Counted from the first letter of the stretch, positions 31,824 through 40,486 are shown. The stretch: 64,000 nt of DNA from UBA6115 sp050953005 (GCA_050953005.1 JBMNLV010000004.1:248001-312000); one strand, 5' to 3'. Translations and numbers: made by a program. Notes: a model not told the origin generated them from the sequence alone.

Positions 31824-32951
31824 ATGGACCATTATAGCACACTTTACGTAGGAATGGATGTTCATCGGAACAGTTTTACTTTGGCACATTTTGCTTTGGA
31901 TATGAAACAGCCGGACAGGCACCGTCCAGACAGACAATGATTACCGCCGAATCGTTGCCTATGTGCACCGTCTCAGGGAGAAGTATGGGCAGGAAACGCG
32001 GATCGGCTGCGGATATGAGGCAGGATGTCTGGGATACACGCTGTACCATCAGTTAACCAAAGCGAAGATTGAATGCATCATTCTGGCGCCCACCACGCTG
32101 CCGTCCCCGCGCGGCGGGAAGCGGGTCAAGACCGACGGACGCGATGCCGCAAATATCGCGCAATGCCTGGCATACGGAACTTACAGCCCCGTTCATGTTC
32201 CCAGCGCCGAGGATGAGCAAGTCAAGGAATTCATCCGAATGCGCAATGACCATTGCCAGATGCTCAAGAAGCTCAAACAGCAAATCCTGTCCTTTTGTCT
32301 GCGGCATGGATACCTGTACAGTGGGACGCGAAGCAACTGGACGCAGGGCGCATATGAAATGGCTGGATGCTTTGCAACCGGAAGGACTGCTGGGGGATAC
32401 GCTGGAAGAATACCTGACCAGTTTTCGGTATCATCAAAACAAGCTGGAACGATTAGACAGACGCATTGAGGAGATCAGCAGGGAAGAAAGGTATCGGGAA
32501 CCGGTTGGTCGGCTTTGCTGTCTGCTAGGCGTGAAACCCCTGACTGCGCTGTCCGTAGTGTCGGAGGTGAGCGATATGCATCGGTTTTCTACGGCGGAAA
32601 AGTTTGCGTCTTACCTGGGACTGGTTCCCTGCGAACATTCAAGCGGGAACAGTGTGCGGCGAGGGGGCATTACCAAAGCGGGCAATGTGCATGTGCGCGC
32701 CTTGCTGACGGAGGCGGCGCAAAGCTACACGCGGGGAAAAGTCGGTTACAAATCATCGGCTCTGAAAAAGCGGCAAAGCGGACAGAGCGAAACGGTGATA
32801 GCCTATGCGGACAGAGCCAATGAACGGCTGAGAAGGAGGTACTATCAAATGACCCTTAGAGAACGGGAAGCGGGGCAATGTGGCGAAAACAGCCATCGCG
32901 CGGGAATTGGCCTGTTTTATGTGGGGACTATTGACCGATCATGTGGCATAG
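31824..32951 (+). pseudogene. IS110/IS1111-family transposase, multiply frameshifted
   Basis: Pieces of one DEDD transposase lie in different frames. The N-terminus is MDHYSTLYVGMDVHRNSF with the first catalytic Asp (31824 on). The RuvC-like middle is in a second frame (GYEAGCLGYTLYHQL, KTDGRDAANIAQCL). The transposase_20 domain is in a third (LLGVKPLTALSVVSEVSDM, KFASYLGLVPCEHSSG). The C-terminal end is again shifted, finishing AKTAIARELACFMWGL before TAG at 32949-32951. Frame changes fall near 31900-31940, 32320-32340 and 32840-32880. A GGAGACATTAC site precedes the start. The gene cannot make a full transposase without a helper element. Confidence 0.85.
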
Positions 32952-33053
32952 AGTTTAGTACCACAGCCCGTGAACGCAGTCAAGGCTGCTTCGCACCGCT
33001 GACGCGGCAAGGCCTTGACAGCATCCACAGGCTGAGGTAACGGTCACACAAGA

Positions 33054-33111
33054 GGATGCAGGGCATCCTCCGCGCCAAACGGCGCTACAACCACTGCTGA
33101 ACAAAAAGCAG
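33054..33111 (+). ncRNA. Candidate seeker/bridge RNA structure in the right non-coding end of the IS1111-like element
   Basis: Three perfect stem-loops follow each other: GGATGC/GCATCC (33054-33068, loop AGG), GCGCC/GGCGC (33072-33085, loop AAAC) and CTGCT/AGCAG (33094-33111). They sit in the non-coding segment downstream of the transposase, the place where IS1111-type elements encode the RNA that pairs with target and donor DNA. Guide-loop pairing could not be tested by eye. Confidence 0.35.
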
Positions 33112-33447
33112 GAAGACCAACAAGGGTCGGGTGATCTGCGGTAATACTATGGCGGCACCTATGTGATCCCCGAAATCAGAGCGCAGCGCCCACGGCGAAC
33201 CATTGACCTGCGGTATCCAATCCGCGTATATCAGAATGGCCAAGGCCGGATTTGAATGAAAGGGCTTCTATACTTTTTGTTGAATATCTCATCACGGATC
33301 ATTCCCCCCTTGACAAAGGGGCATTACATATCAGTAGTTACATTGATGAATGGAAGTATACCATATGAATTAGCGCAAGGTATGCTGATTCCCTTCGATT
33401 ATGAGCCGTGGTACAAAACGCTACAAATGAAAAAGGAGATGCATGAG

Positions 33448-34087
33448 ATGATAAAGCTGCCGAAATGGTTGTTATTGCTCGCTTGTATGGTGTTCTCGTT
33501 TTTGCTGATGGCCCCGTTTGGAAGAGCTGACCAAATACTTGATTCTGTTGACAAAGAGAGTATAGAGATGATTCGAGCTTTGAATGATCACAGAAATATC
33601 CGAAGCAGCAAGATTTTGAATATGGGTGACACTGAACGAGTCTATTATGTAGCTACTGAAGGTGAAGAGGATGTTTTTTGTATCCAAAGCAGACATAAGA
33701 ATGGCGCATGGGAACGCGACATAGAAACATCCACATTATTGCCAAAAAAACAGCATGGAAACACCGAGAATAGAATATGACAATGATCAACGTGTGTATA
33801 TCACATACTATCCTGATGATGAGTTGAGTCTGTCCGTCTTCTCATATGCGTATACGCTGGTCTATGAAGCTCCGGTTTGGTATGTTGAAAGCGTTTCTTT
33901 CGGGAAACTTGATGAAAACTCTCAGCTTTTCAAGGCTACAATCATTAATTTGGCCACAGGAACCATTTCAACATACTCTTTCAATACCAAAACCGAAGAA
34001 ATCGTCGCTTCCAGGGAAACCGCCGGCAATCATAAAAAAATTAAGGTAAGTGAGTTTGTTTTAAGCGATTTCATGAATGGAATTTAA
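33448..34087 (+). pseudogene. Small secreted hypothetical protein, frame broken at an A7 run
   Basis: An AT-rich gene for a protein of about 210 residues. It starts at ATG 33448 (AAAGGAG, 9 bases upstream) with signal peptide MIKLPKWLLLLACMVFSFLL. The frame closes at 33780, but the other frame from about 33745 to 34087 continues the protein (SMETPRIEYDNDQRVYITYY). The shift lies at seven A at 33744-33750; six would keep the frame open. I do not recognise the family. It could be a recent pseudogene, a slippage-controlled gene or a sequencing error. It lies directly downstream of the insertion element. Confidence 0.6.
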
Positions 34088-34169
34088 CGACAAGTCGCTT
34101 GAGGAAATAACAGGTGACCATAATAAACAAAAGAATCATCTGGATTGGAGCCTGGAAGGAAACAAAACA

Positions 34170-34223
34170 ATGAAGAAACTTGTGATTCTTTTTCAATTGC
34201 TTTTTCGGAGGTACAAATTATGA
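34170..34223 (+). CDS. 17-residue hydrophobic leader frame overlapping the transglutaminase start
   Basis: ATG at 34170 (GGAAGGA, 9 bases upstream) encodes MKKLVILFQLLFRRYKL and stops with TGA that overlaps the next ATG (ATGA). It looks like the start of a signal peptide. It may be a remnant of a secreted-protein gene that now acts as a translational coupler for the downstream gene. Confidence 0.35.
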   Translation: MKKLVILFQLLFRRYKL

Positions 34224-35107
34224 AAAGAATTTGTCTGCTTTTTCTGGCGGTGTCTGTTCTGATGCATGGCCCCTCATTGGTTGCTGAGGTTTCTACGGAA
34301 AAAGAGATTCGCTACCATGTTCAGCCTCACGTTATTACAGAAGAGATTCGTGAATTCTTTGGAGAAGATTTTACCGACCTGTTTTTCGGTTTTTGTGACG
34401 CGCTGCTTAACGGGGATGACAGCTATGCGTGTCCGGATTCTCAAACTGAATTTGAGATTTGGAGAACTGCCGGCAGTTGTTTCCCAATCGCGGACAAAAT
34501 CGCATACGCGGATTTTCCTGTCGGGTCGCCGCGAAAACATCCCTCGGGTCAAGCGAAAATCATTTACCGCTATGATCGGGCAACCTGCCAAAGCCTGATT
34601 AAAAGCTTTCAAATCCGGGTGGAAGACCTATTGAACGCTTCTCTGCCTGCGGCTTGCGGCGATGCGGAAAAAGCCCTGCGCCTGTATCGTTTTTTCGCCC
34701 GGGAATATCGCTATGATGATGAAATTCTCAACGATAGCAAACGGCGCCTTGAGGAAGGCGGCGCATACCGAACGATCATGACCGGGCAAGGCATCTGCTG
34801 GGAAATCGCGGCGGCTTATACCTACCTGTTGCTCCAAGCGGGGGTGGATGCGGGCATTTGCTGTGGAACACAAGAAAACGGGGACGTCCATGAGTGGAAT
34901 ATCGTGAAGCTGGATGGAAAATATTACTATATTGATCCGACGTATGCTGTGTCATCGCCCGATACGCTGATAAAAAGCTTCCTTGCGATCACGGAAACTG
35001 CAAATAGCGGCTCATTACATAGCCTGTCTCGCCTTTATGCTTTATCTGCGTCCATCCCTCTCCCCGCAGCAGCACCTCCACGCGGTCCCCTTTTGAAAGC
35101 GTCCTGA
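34220..35107 (+). CDS. Secreted transglutaminase-like cysteine protein with an aberrant C-terminus
   Basis: Exported protein of 295 residues with a signal peptide (MKRICLLFLAVSVLMHGPSL). The transglutaminase-like core has the catalytic triad: Cys in GQGICWEIAAAYTYLL, His in DVHEWNIVKLDG, and Asp in YYYIDPTYA. Such enzymes act on peptides or cross-link surface proteins. GGAGG lies 9 bases before the ATG. The last 40 residues (after about 34989) are the reverse strand of the SH3-protein gene and look like random low-complexity sequence (SIPLPAAAPPRGP). The natural 3' end was probably lost when the two genes were brought together. The core domain seems complete. Confidence 0.75.
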   Translation: MKRICLLFLAVSVLMHGPSLVAEVSTEKEIRYHVQPHVITEEIREFFGEDFTDLFFGFCDALLNGDDSYACPDSQTEFEIWRTAGSCFPIADKIAYADFPVGSPRKHPSGQAKIIYRYDRATCQSLIKSFQIRVEDLLNASLPAACGDAEKALRLYRFFAREYRYDDEILNDSKRRLEEGGAYRTIMTGQGICWEIAAAYTYLLLQAGVDAGICCGTQENGDVHEWNIVKLDGKYYYIDPTYAVSSPDTLIKSFLAITETANSGSLHSLSRLYALSASIPLPAAAPPRGPLLKAS

Positions 35108-36425
35108 TCACCACAGCGGTCTTTCCCGGGGCTTCGCGCATGCGCACGCTGGATGATGCCTTCGCGCTGATGCCCAGCGTTTCAACGGGTTCCAATACGC
35201 CGTCCTCGAAAATGGTCACCAGCCGGCCATCCCCTGTCAGGCAGAGAAACCTGTCCGGATAGTCGTCATCAATATTGAAATGCCCTTCAACCCCGACAAC
35301 GGTCAGGATCGTTCCGACCGGCATTGTCTCAGCTTCATCGCCGCTCCAGGAAGCGCGGTACGAACGCCCGTCATTGCCCGCGTGGAGGGGATATTTTGTG
35401 CGGACACGGGTGCAGCCGTTTACGACCTGCTGCGGCGCAAACGCCAGATACTGCATCTGAACAACCCCCGCATAGAGATTGCTGCCGGCTTCCCCCGTGA
35501 TGAAAACGGAAGCCCAGTCATCCGTGTGGTTCACCACCTGCACCTGCGCTCCCGGGCATAGCTTGCAGGAAACGGAAGCGTCCTTGCTGGCGTAATTTCT
35601 CACGTTCAATCTGTTGAGCGGCTGGTCACTTGTCACTGTGGCGTATGTCCGGGCGTGGTCCGCCTGAGGGTCGAGGAAGCGGGCTTCGATAAACCCGCTG
35701 CCTGCCAGCTGCGCCATCTCGCCCACCATGGCCAGCACGGTCACCTGGTCGCCGTCATTCACCTGCCAATAGCAAAGCCCGTCGCTGTAACCCGTGGCGG
35801 AAGCGCTTCTCATGAGGATGCCGCCGCCCGTATATACGGTCCGCGTCAAAACATTGTCTATTCCCCATGTGTCTCTGCTGGCCTGGCTGTAACTCAGAGC
35901 TTTCACCTTCTGCAGGGCTGATTTCGGCATGAACCCCGATGATTCAAAGCCGCCCGTCACCACATAATAATCATCGCCGAACTCTCCGCACACCAAGGCC
36001 AGCGTTCCCCGCGCGTGGCGGGCGCCCAGATGCTTGTGGCCCGGTGTGGAATACAGCGGCGCGTCCTGTTGCGCCACTTCCGCCAGGAAAATGTCACAGG
36101 GCATCTGTGATTCGAGGGACGCGTCATTAACGCTTCCCTTATTCCACCCCTTTGGCAGCGCTTTTTCCGCTTTGTTCTGATTGAGCCAGACGGTATACTC
36201 AGCCGTCAGATTGCATGAGTACAGGCCGTTCTTCGGCTCCAGCGAAAGGTCTGAATCATAGCCGTTGTAAATGATTCCCGCTTGTTTGCCGCCGCCGCTG
36301 CTCGTATAGACCGCGATACCGCGCCCCTCCGTCGCCACGGTCAGGGGGTTGCAGCCCGCAAATACAGCGGGGCATAGGAAGAACGCAAGCGCTGCCGCCA
36401 GCAGGAAAAGAATGATACGCTTCAT
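34989..36425 (-). CDS. Secreted SH3-domain (bacterial SH3b) protein
   Basis: Exported protein of 478 residues. A signal peptide (MKRIILFLLAAALAFFLCPA) is followed by several beta-rich SH3b-like units, the clearest being the last, SVRMREAPGKTAVVIRTLSK then GETGYVMSRYLQFP, and a central one (RLNVRNYASKDASVSCKLC). SH3b domains bind cell-wall peptides or other proteins. The ATG has AAGGAGG 8 bases upstream. Its 3' end overlaps the convergent transglutaminase frame by 119 bp. No catalytic domain is visible, so the protein is probably a wall-binding or structural factor. Confidence 0.8.
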   Translation of the reverse strand: MKRIILFLLAAALAFFLCPAVFAGCNPLTVATEGRGIAVYTSSGGGKQAGIIYNGYDSDLSLEPKNGLYSCNLTAEYTVWLNQNKAEKALPKGWNKGSVNDASLESQMPCDIFLAEVAQQDAPLYSTPGHKHLGARHARGTLALVCGEFGDDYYVVTGGFESSGFMPKSALQKVKALSYSQASRDTWGIDNVLTRTVYTGGGILMRSASATGYSDGLCYWQVNDGDQVTVLAMVGEMAQLAGSGFIEARFLDPQADHARTYATVTSDQPLNRLNVRNYASKDASVSCKLCPGAQVQVVNHTDDWASVFITGEAGSNLYAGVVQMQYLAFAPQQVVNGCTRVRTKYPLHAGNDGRSYRASWSGDEAETMPVGTILTVVGVEGHFNIDDDYPDRFLCLTGDGRLVTIFEDGVLEPVETLGISAKASSSVRMREAPGKTAVVIRTLSKGDRVEVLLRGEGWTQIKHKGETGYVMSRYLQFP

Positions 36426-36583
36426 GAAAAAGCCTCCTTGCCCGGTTTATACATATATAACACGGTGCAATGGTTGTTTGTTGCATGAGCAGCATGCTTA
36501 TCATTGGTAAAATAAAAAAGAAGGCCGTGGCAGACCCTGTTTTTGTTCATGGCGGCGTAAGCGGACAGAAAACCGCGGGAAAA

Positions 36584-37771
36584 TCACGCCAGAAGGCGGT
36601 AGCTCTCCTCCCCCAGGAGCCGGATCCCCTGGCTGATCTGATCCAGGGAGGGCATGGAATAATTAAGGCGGATGCCGTTGTGGGGGGCGTCAGGATCCGC
36701 CATGAAGGCGCTGCCGGGCACGGTGATCACCCCGCGCCGGGCCGCGGCGTCCACCAGGGGCAGGGCGTCCATCCCCTGCGGAAGGAACATCATGATGAAC
36801 AAACCGCCCTGGGGCTTGTTCCAGGTGATGGCAGGGTGCAGGTGGTCTCTCATCTCCTGGTCCATGCGCTGGCATTTCTGTTGATACAGGGCCCGGATTT
36901 TTTCCAGATGGGCTTCATAGTCCCACTGGGTCAGCAGCTCATGGCAGACTTGCTGATACAGGGTGCAGGAGTGCACATCGGCGGACTGCTTGGCGATCTT
37001 GAACGCCGTGAACAGCGGCTTCGGCACCACCAGCCATCCCACCCTGAGGCCCGGGGCAAGGGTCTTGGAAAAGCTGCACATATACAGCACCCGGCCATCC
37101 ACGTCCATGGACTTGAGGCTGGGCAGCTTCTCCCCCTCAAAGCGGAGCTCGCCATAGGGATTGTCCTCCAGGATGGGGACATCATACCGCCGCGCCAGGG
37201 CATATACCGCGCGGCGGTTCTCCAGGCTGGCGCTGAAGCCCGTGGGGTTCTGGAAGGTGGGGATGGTATACAGCAGGCTGATCCGCTGGCCTTGAAGGGC
37301 TTCCTCCAGCAGGTTCAGGTCCATGCCTTCCCTGTCCATGGGCACGCCGACCAGCTTCCCGCCGTAAGCACGGAAAGCGTTCAGGCAGCCAACAAAGGAG
37401 GGGCTCTCCACCAGCACGCGGTCCCCCTCGTTCACCAGCAGCCGGGCTGTAAGGTCGGCGCACTGCTGGCCCCCTGAGAGGATGATCAATTCGTTGTTCT
37501 CAAAGCAGATGCCCTCCCGGTCGGCCAGATAGGCCTTCAGGGACGCCACCAGGTCCGGAAAGCCCTCAGAGATGCCGTAAGACAAGAGGGCCTTGCTGTT
37601 GTTTTCAAAGGCCGCCCGCACCCGCCTGGAAATCTCCTGGCTGGGGAAGGACAAAGGGTCCGGGCTGCCGCCGCCGAAAGAAATCATGCCCGGCTGGGCC
37701 GCTTTCTTCAGCAACTCGCGGATGATGGAGCCCCGGGCTCCCAGACTGCGGCTGGACAAGGCGATAGACAT
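36584..37771 (-). CDS. PLP-dependent aminotransferase (class I, 2-aminoadipate-type)
   Basis: Fold-type I aminotransferase of 395 residues. Visible are SFGGGSPDPLSFP near the N-terminus, SGGQQCADL in the cofactor phosphate region, NPTGFSASLENRR, EDNPYGELRF, the PLP lysine in SFSKTLAPGLRVGW, and IRLNYSMP with the carboxylate-binding Arg. This is the pattern of the MocR-like/2-aminoadipate branch without a DNA-binding domain. I chose the ATG at 37771 because GGAGG lies 6 bases upstream; the longer frame adds 15 residues without a ribosome site. It is transcribed divergently from pckG and may share control with it. The amino acid substrate is not known. Confidence 0.85.
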   Translation of the reverse strand: MSIALSSRSLGARGSIIRELLKKAAQPGMISFGGGSPDPLSFPSQEISRRVRAAFENNSKALLSYGISEGFPDLVASLKAYLADREGICFENNELIILSGGQQCADLTARLLVNEGDRVLVESPSFVGCLNAFRAYGGKLVGVPMDREGMDLNLLEEALQGQRISLLYTIPTFQNPTGFSASLENRRAVYALARRYDVPILEDNPYGELRFEGEKLPSLKSMDVDGRVLYMCSFSKTLAPGLRVGWLVVPKPLFTAFKIAKQSADVHSCTLYQQVCHELLTQWDYEAHLEKIRALYQQKCQRMDQEMRDHLHPAITWNKPQGGLFIMMFLPQGMDALPLVDAAARRGVITVPGSAFMADPDAPHNGIRLNYSMPSLDQISQGIRLLGEESYRLLA

Positions 37772-37806
37772 AGACTGCCTCCTGCAGCATGGAAATGGAT
37801 GGAATA

Positions 37807-37889
37807 GATATATCACAAAGCAGAACGGAATACAATAATATTCATTTTCATTGTATATTATTGACTTGCCGCTGTGATGCGTTTACACT
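37807..37889. promoter_or_regulatory. Divergent promoters of the aminotransferase and pckG around a 9-bp inverted repeat
   Basis: For pckG: TTGACT (37861-37866), 17 bases, TACACT (37884-37889). For the aminotransferase on the minus strand: TTGTAT (plus 37830-37835), 17 bases, TATATC (plus 37807-37812). The inverted repeat CAATAATAT / ATATTATTG (37833-37863) touches both -35 boxes, so one regulator could control both genes. Confidence 0.6.
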
Positions 37890-38000
37890 GCGTCCAGGCG
37901 GAAACGCCTCTGTTGTCGGCGCAAAACAAAGTTTTGTCTTCTTTGGCGGAAATCCCACCTCAAACGACAACGCATAATTACTCAAAGACAGGAAAAGGCA

Positions 38001-39782
38001 ATGACAGGCAGGGAAAAGCTGATGGCCTGGGTAGAGGAAGTCCGGGCGCTGTGCCAGCCAAAAAGCGTACACCTCTGTGATGGCAGCCGGGAGGAGTATG
38101 AGGGGCTCCTGGAGGGCATGGTTCAGGCTGGCAGCGCCATCCGCTTAAACCAGAAGCTCCGGCCGGGCTGCTACCTCTTTCGTTCCGATCCCTCGGACGT
38201 GGCCCGGGTTGAGGAGCGCACCTTTGTGAGCACGGATCGCCAGGAGGACGCCGGAGCGAACAATAACTGGCTTCCCAGAACCCAGACCCGCCACATGCTG
38301 ACCGAGCTGTTCAGGGGCTGCATGCGGGGCCGGGTCATGTACGTGATCCCTTTTGTCATGGGGCCTCTTGACTCCCCCTTTTCCATGGCAGGAGTTGAGA
38401 TCACCGACAGCCCCTACGTGACTGTTCACATGCGCCTGATGACCCGAATGGGCAAGGAAGCCTTGGCTGCTTTGGACAAGGCGGGAAGCTTTGTCCTCTG
38501 TCTGCACTCCGTAGGGCGGCCGCTGGCTCCCGGGGAAGCCGACATGCCCTGGCCCTGCGCTCCCATGGACCGCAAGTACATCGTGCATTTTCCCCAGGAC
38601 CGCAGCGTCTGGTCGTATGGATCCGGCTACGGAGGCAACGCGCTGCTGGGCAAGAAGTGCCTGGCCCTGCGCCTGGCCTCGAAGATCGCCCAGCAAGAGG
38701 GCTGGCTGGCCGAGCACATGCTGATCATGAAGCTGACCAATCCCGGCAACCGGTCCATCTACCTGAGCGCCGCCTTCCCCAGCGCCTGCGGAAAAACCAA
38801 CCTGGCCATGATGGTGCCGGCCCTGCCCGGATGGCGGGTGGAGACCCTGGGGGACGACATCGCCTGGCTCAGGGCGGGTCCGGACGGCAGCCTGCGCGCG
38901 GTCAACCCGGAGGCAGGGTTTTTTGGCGTAGCCCCCGGCACCTCCTGGAAAACCAATCCCAATGCCATGGCCACCATCCAGCGGGATACCCTGTTTACCA
39001 ATGTGGCCCTCACCCCTGAGGGGGATGTCTGGTGGGAGGGCATGAGCGAGGAAGCGCCCGACATCCTCACGGACTGGCGCGGCCAGGCATGGACCCCCAA
39101 AAGCCCCCAGCCTGCCGCCCATCCGAATGCCAGGTTCACCGCGCCGGCCCGCAACTGCCCCTGCCTGGCCCCGGAGTGGGAGACCCCGGAGGGGGTGCCT
39201 ATTTCCGCCATCCTGCTGGGCGGTCGCCGGCCCCATACCCTTCCCCTGCTTGTGCAAAGCGGCTGCTTTGCTCAGGGGGTCTTTCTCGGTTCTTTCATGG
39301 GCTCCGAGATCACCGCGGCGCTGATCTCGGACCGGCAGGGCCAGGTGCGTCGGGATCCCTTTGCCATGCTGCCGTTCATCGGCTATCCGCTGGGCGCGTA
39401 TCTGAGCCACTGGCTGAACATGGAGCAGCGGCTGGATCAAGACAGGCTGCCTTTGATCTTCCATGTGAACTGGTTCCGGAAGGGCGCGGACGGCCGTTTT
39501 CTCTGGCCCGGTTTCGGCCAGAACATCCGGGTGCTGAAGTGGGTGTTCGGACGGGCACTGGGTCAGCTGGGGGCCAGGATCAGTCCCATTGGCTGGCTGC
39601 CGGCCCCGGAGGACCTGGATCTGGAGGGCCTGGAGAATATGGACGCGGAAAGCCTGCTTCAGGTGGATTATGACGCCTGGCGGGCGGAGGCAGCGGCGAT
39701 CCGGGCCTTTTATGACAGGCAGGGGGATATCCCGGACGCTCTGTGGTCAGAGCTTGAGGTGCTGGAGGAGCGGCTTGCCTGA
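38001..39782 (+). CDS. pckG: Phosphoenolpyruvate carboxykinase (GTP)
   Basis: GTP-dependent PEP carboxykinase, 593 residues, which interconverts oxaloacetate and phosphoenolpyruvate; in fermenters it often runs toward oxaloacetate. Key motifs are present: PFVMGPLDSPF in the substrate site, the P-loop FPSACGKTNLAMM with its reactive Cys, GDDIAWL for the second metal, NPEAGFFGVAPGT, and NWFRKGADGRFLWPGFGQN near the C-terminus. These are features of the GTP, not the ATP, family. GGAAAAGG lies just before the ATG. It has its own promoter with a possible shared operator and is followed by a terminator, so it is a single-gene unit. Confidence 0.95.
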   Translation: MTGREKLMAWVEEVRALCQPKSVHLCDGSREEYEGLLEGMVQAGSAIRLNQKLRPGCYLFRSDPSDVARVEERTFVSTDRQEDAGANNNWLPRTQTRHMLTELFRGCMRGRVMYVIPFVMGPLDSPFSMAGVEITDSPYVTVHMRLMTRMGKEALAALDKAGSFVLCLHSVGRPLAPGEADMPWPCAPMDRKYIVHFPQDRSVWSYGSGYGGNALLGKKCLALRLASKIAQQEGWLAEHMLIMKLTNPGNRSIYLSAAFPSACGKTNLAMMVPALPGWRVETLGDDIAWLRAGPDGSLRAVNPEAGFFGVAPGTSWKTNPNAMATIQRDTLFTNVALTPEGDVWWEGMSEEAPDILTDWRGQAWTPKSPQPAAHPNARFTAPARNCPCLAPEWETPEGVPISAILLGGRRPHTLPLLVQSGCFAQGVFLGSFMGSEITAALISDRQGQVRRDPFAMLPFIGYPLGAYLSHWLNMEQRLDQDRLPLIFHVNWFRKGADGRFLWPGFGQNIRVLKWVFGRALGQLGARISPIGWLPAPEDLDLEGLENMDAESLLQVDYDAWRAEAAAIRAFYDRQGDIPDALWSELEVLEERLA

Positions 39783-39824
39783 AACCAAACAAAAACTATT
39801 TCCGCGAGCAATCTTGGAAGGACC

Positions 39825-39856
39825 GCTGTTTGAATCAAATAGCAGCTCTGTTTTTT
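39825..39856 (+). terminator. Terminator after pckG
   Basis: GCTGTTTG (39825-39832) pairs with CAAATAGC (39836-39843, one G-T pair), followed by AGCTCTG and six T. Confidence 0.6.
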
Positions 39857-39895
39857 GGCTGTTCAGCGCCCATTTTTGTAGAAAATGACAAAAAT

Positions 39896-39945
39896 CCACA
39901 ATAAGTTGAAATATCTCTTCACAAAACCACAATATGTGGTATAGT
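39896..39945 (+). promoter_or_regulatory. Promoter with two NrdR-like boxes 31 bp apart
   Basis: CCACAATAAGTTGA (39896-39909) and CCACAATATGTGGT (39927-39940) share the CCACAAT core and are offset by exactly 31 bases, three helical turns, as for paired NrdR boxes (consensus like ACACwATATATwGTGT). The second box lies between a TTCACA -35 (39918-39923) and a TATAGT -10 (39940-39945), ideal for repression. Confidence 0.6.
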
Positions 39946-40044
39946 ATGCGTGCGAGAACATCCGCATGGATCACAGAAGAAACAAGCCTTAACCGCCTGC
40001 GCCTTCCCGGCCGGGCAATTTTAACCGCTACAAGGAGGAACGCC

Positions 40045-40311
40045 ATGGCCTGTGAATTCATTGTTACCAACGGCGTGCTGCCCCAGGAGGAGCTCAACGC
40101 CTACTACCAGCGCGCCAAAGAGCTGTATGGGCGCGAGCCCAAGCGCATCGCCATCCAGGTGGAAGGGGATGAGGTTGCGCTGGATTACACCTTTGAGGCC
40201 CAGCCCTTTGAGCGCATCCGGCGCATCACCGGCTACCTGGTGGGCACGCTGGACCGCTTCAACAACGCCAAGCGCGCCGAGGAGCATGACCGCGTCATGC
40301 ACAGCATCTGA
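40045..40311 (+). CDS. Small protein resembling the anaerobic ribonucleotide reductase C-terminal region
   Basis: An 88-residue protein. The C-terminal part, ERIRRITGYLVGTLDRFNNA followed by KRAEEHDRV, resembles the conserved end of anaerobic ribonucleoside-triphosphate reductases (NrdD) and of short proteins annotated under that name. There is no catalytic barrel and no glycyl-radical RVxGY site, so it cannot be the reductase itself. It has a strong ribosome site (AAGGAGG, 6 bases before the ATG) and its own promoter with paired NrdR-like boxes, which ties it to deoxynucleotide supply. It may be an accessory or regulatory subunit. The family link is from memory of similar sequences, not a search. 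Confidence 0.7.
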   Translation: MACEFIVTNGVLPQEELNAYYQRAKELYGREPKRIAIQVEGDEVALDYTFEAQPFERIRRITGYLVGTLDRFNNAKRAEEHDRVMHSI

Positions 40312-40351
40312 TGCCGAATCCAGGTTGATGACGCCGGCATCAGCCGCCCGG

Positions 40352-40396
40352 CCGCGCCCGAACGGGGAGAACATTCCCTGCCCGGGCGCGGTTTTT
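40352..40396 (+). terminator. Rho-independent terminator after the NrdD-like gene
   Basis: CCGCGCCCG (40352-40360) pairs with CGGGCGCGG (40383-40391), followed directly by five T. Confidence 0.85.
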
Positions 40397-40486
40397 CTAT
40401 CGGACGCAAAAACACACGAGCAAGCATACGTTGATCCTATATATTTGACATGCGCTTCGTCTATATGGGTGAAAGGAGGTAAGCGC

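Larger units (their letters stand above)
31722..33331 (+). mobile_element. IS110-family element, IS1111-like, decayed
   Basis: A 1.6-kb insertion sequence bounded by a perfect 14-bp inverted repeat: ATATGTAATGCCCC at 31722-31735 and GGGGCATTACATAT at 33318-33331. Elements of the IS1111 branch carry such repeats slightly inside their true ends. It contains a DEDD-type transposase gene broken by at least three frameshifts, then about 370 bp of non-coding DNA on the right. The left non-coding end is only about 90 bp, which also fits IS1111 rather than IS110 proper. It inserted between the PepSY-like operon and an AT-rich secreted-protein locus. Confidence 0.7.

Noticed and set aside
40442..40470. 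Copy of the GAACAAA/CGTT ECF promoter in front of the second sigma gene
   Set aside because: A CGTCTATAT element is present, but no GAAC or AAC lies 17 bases upstream, so I could not support the same promoter type.
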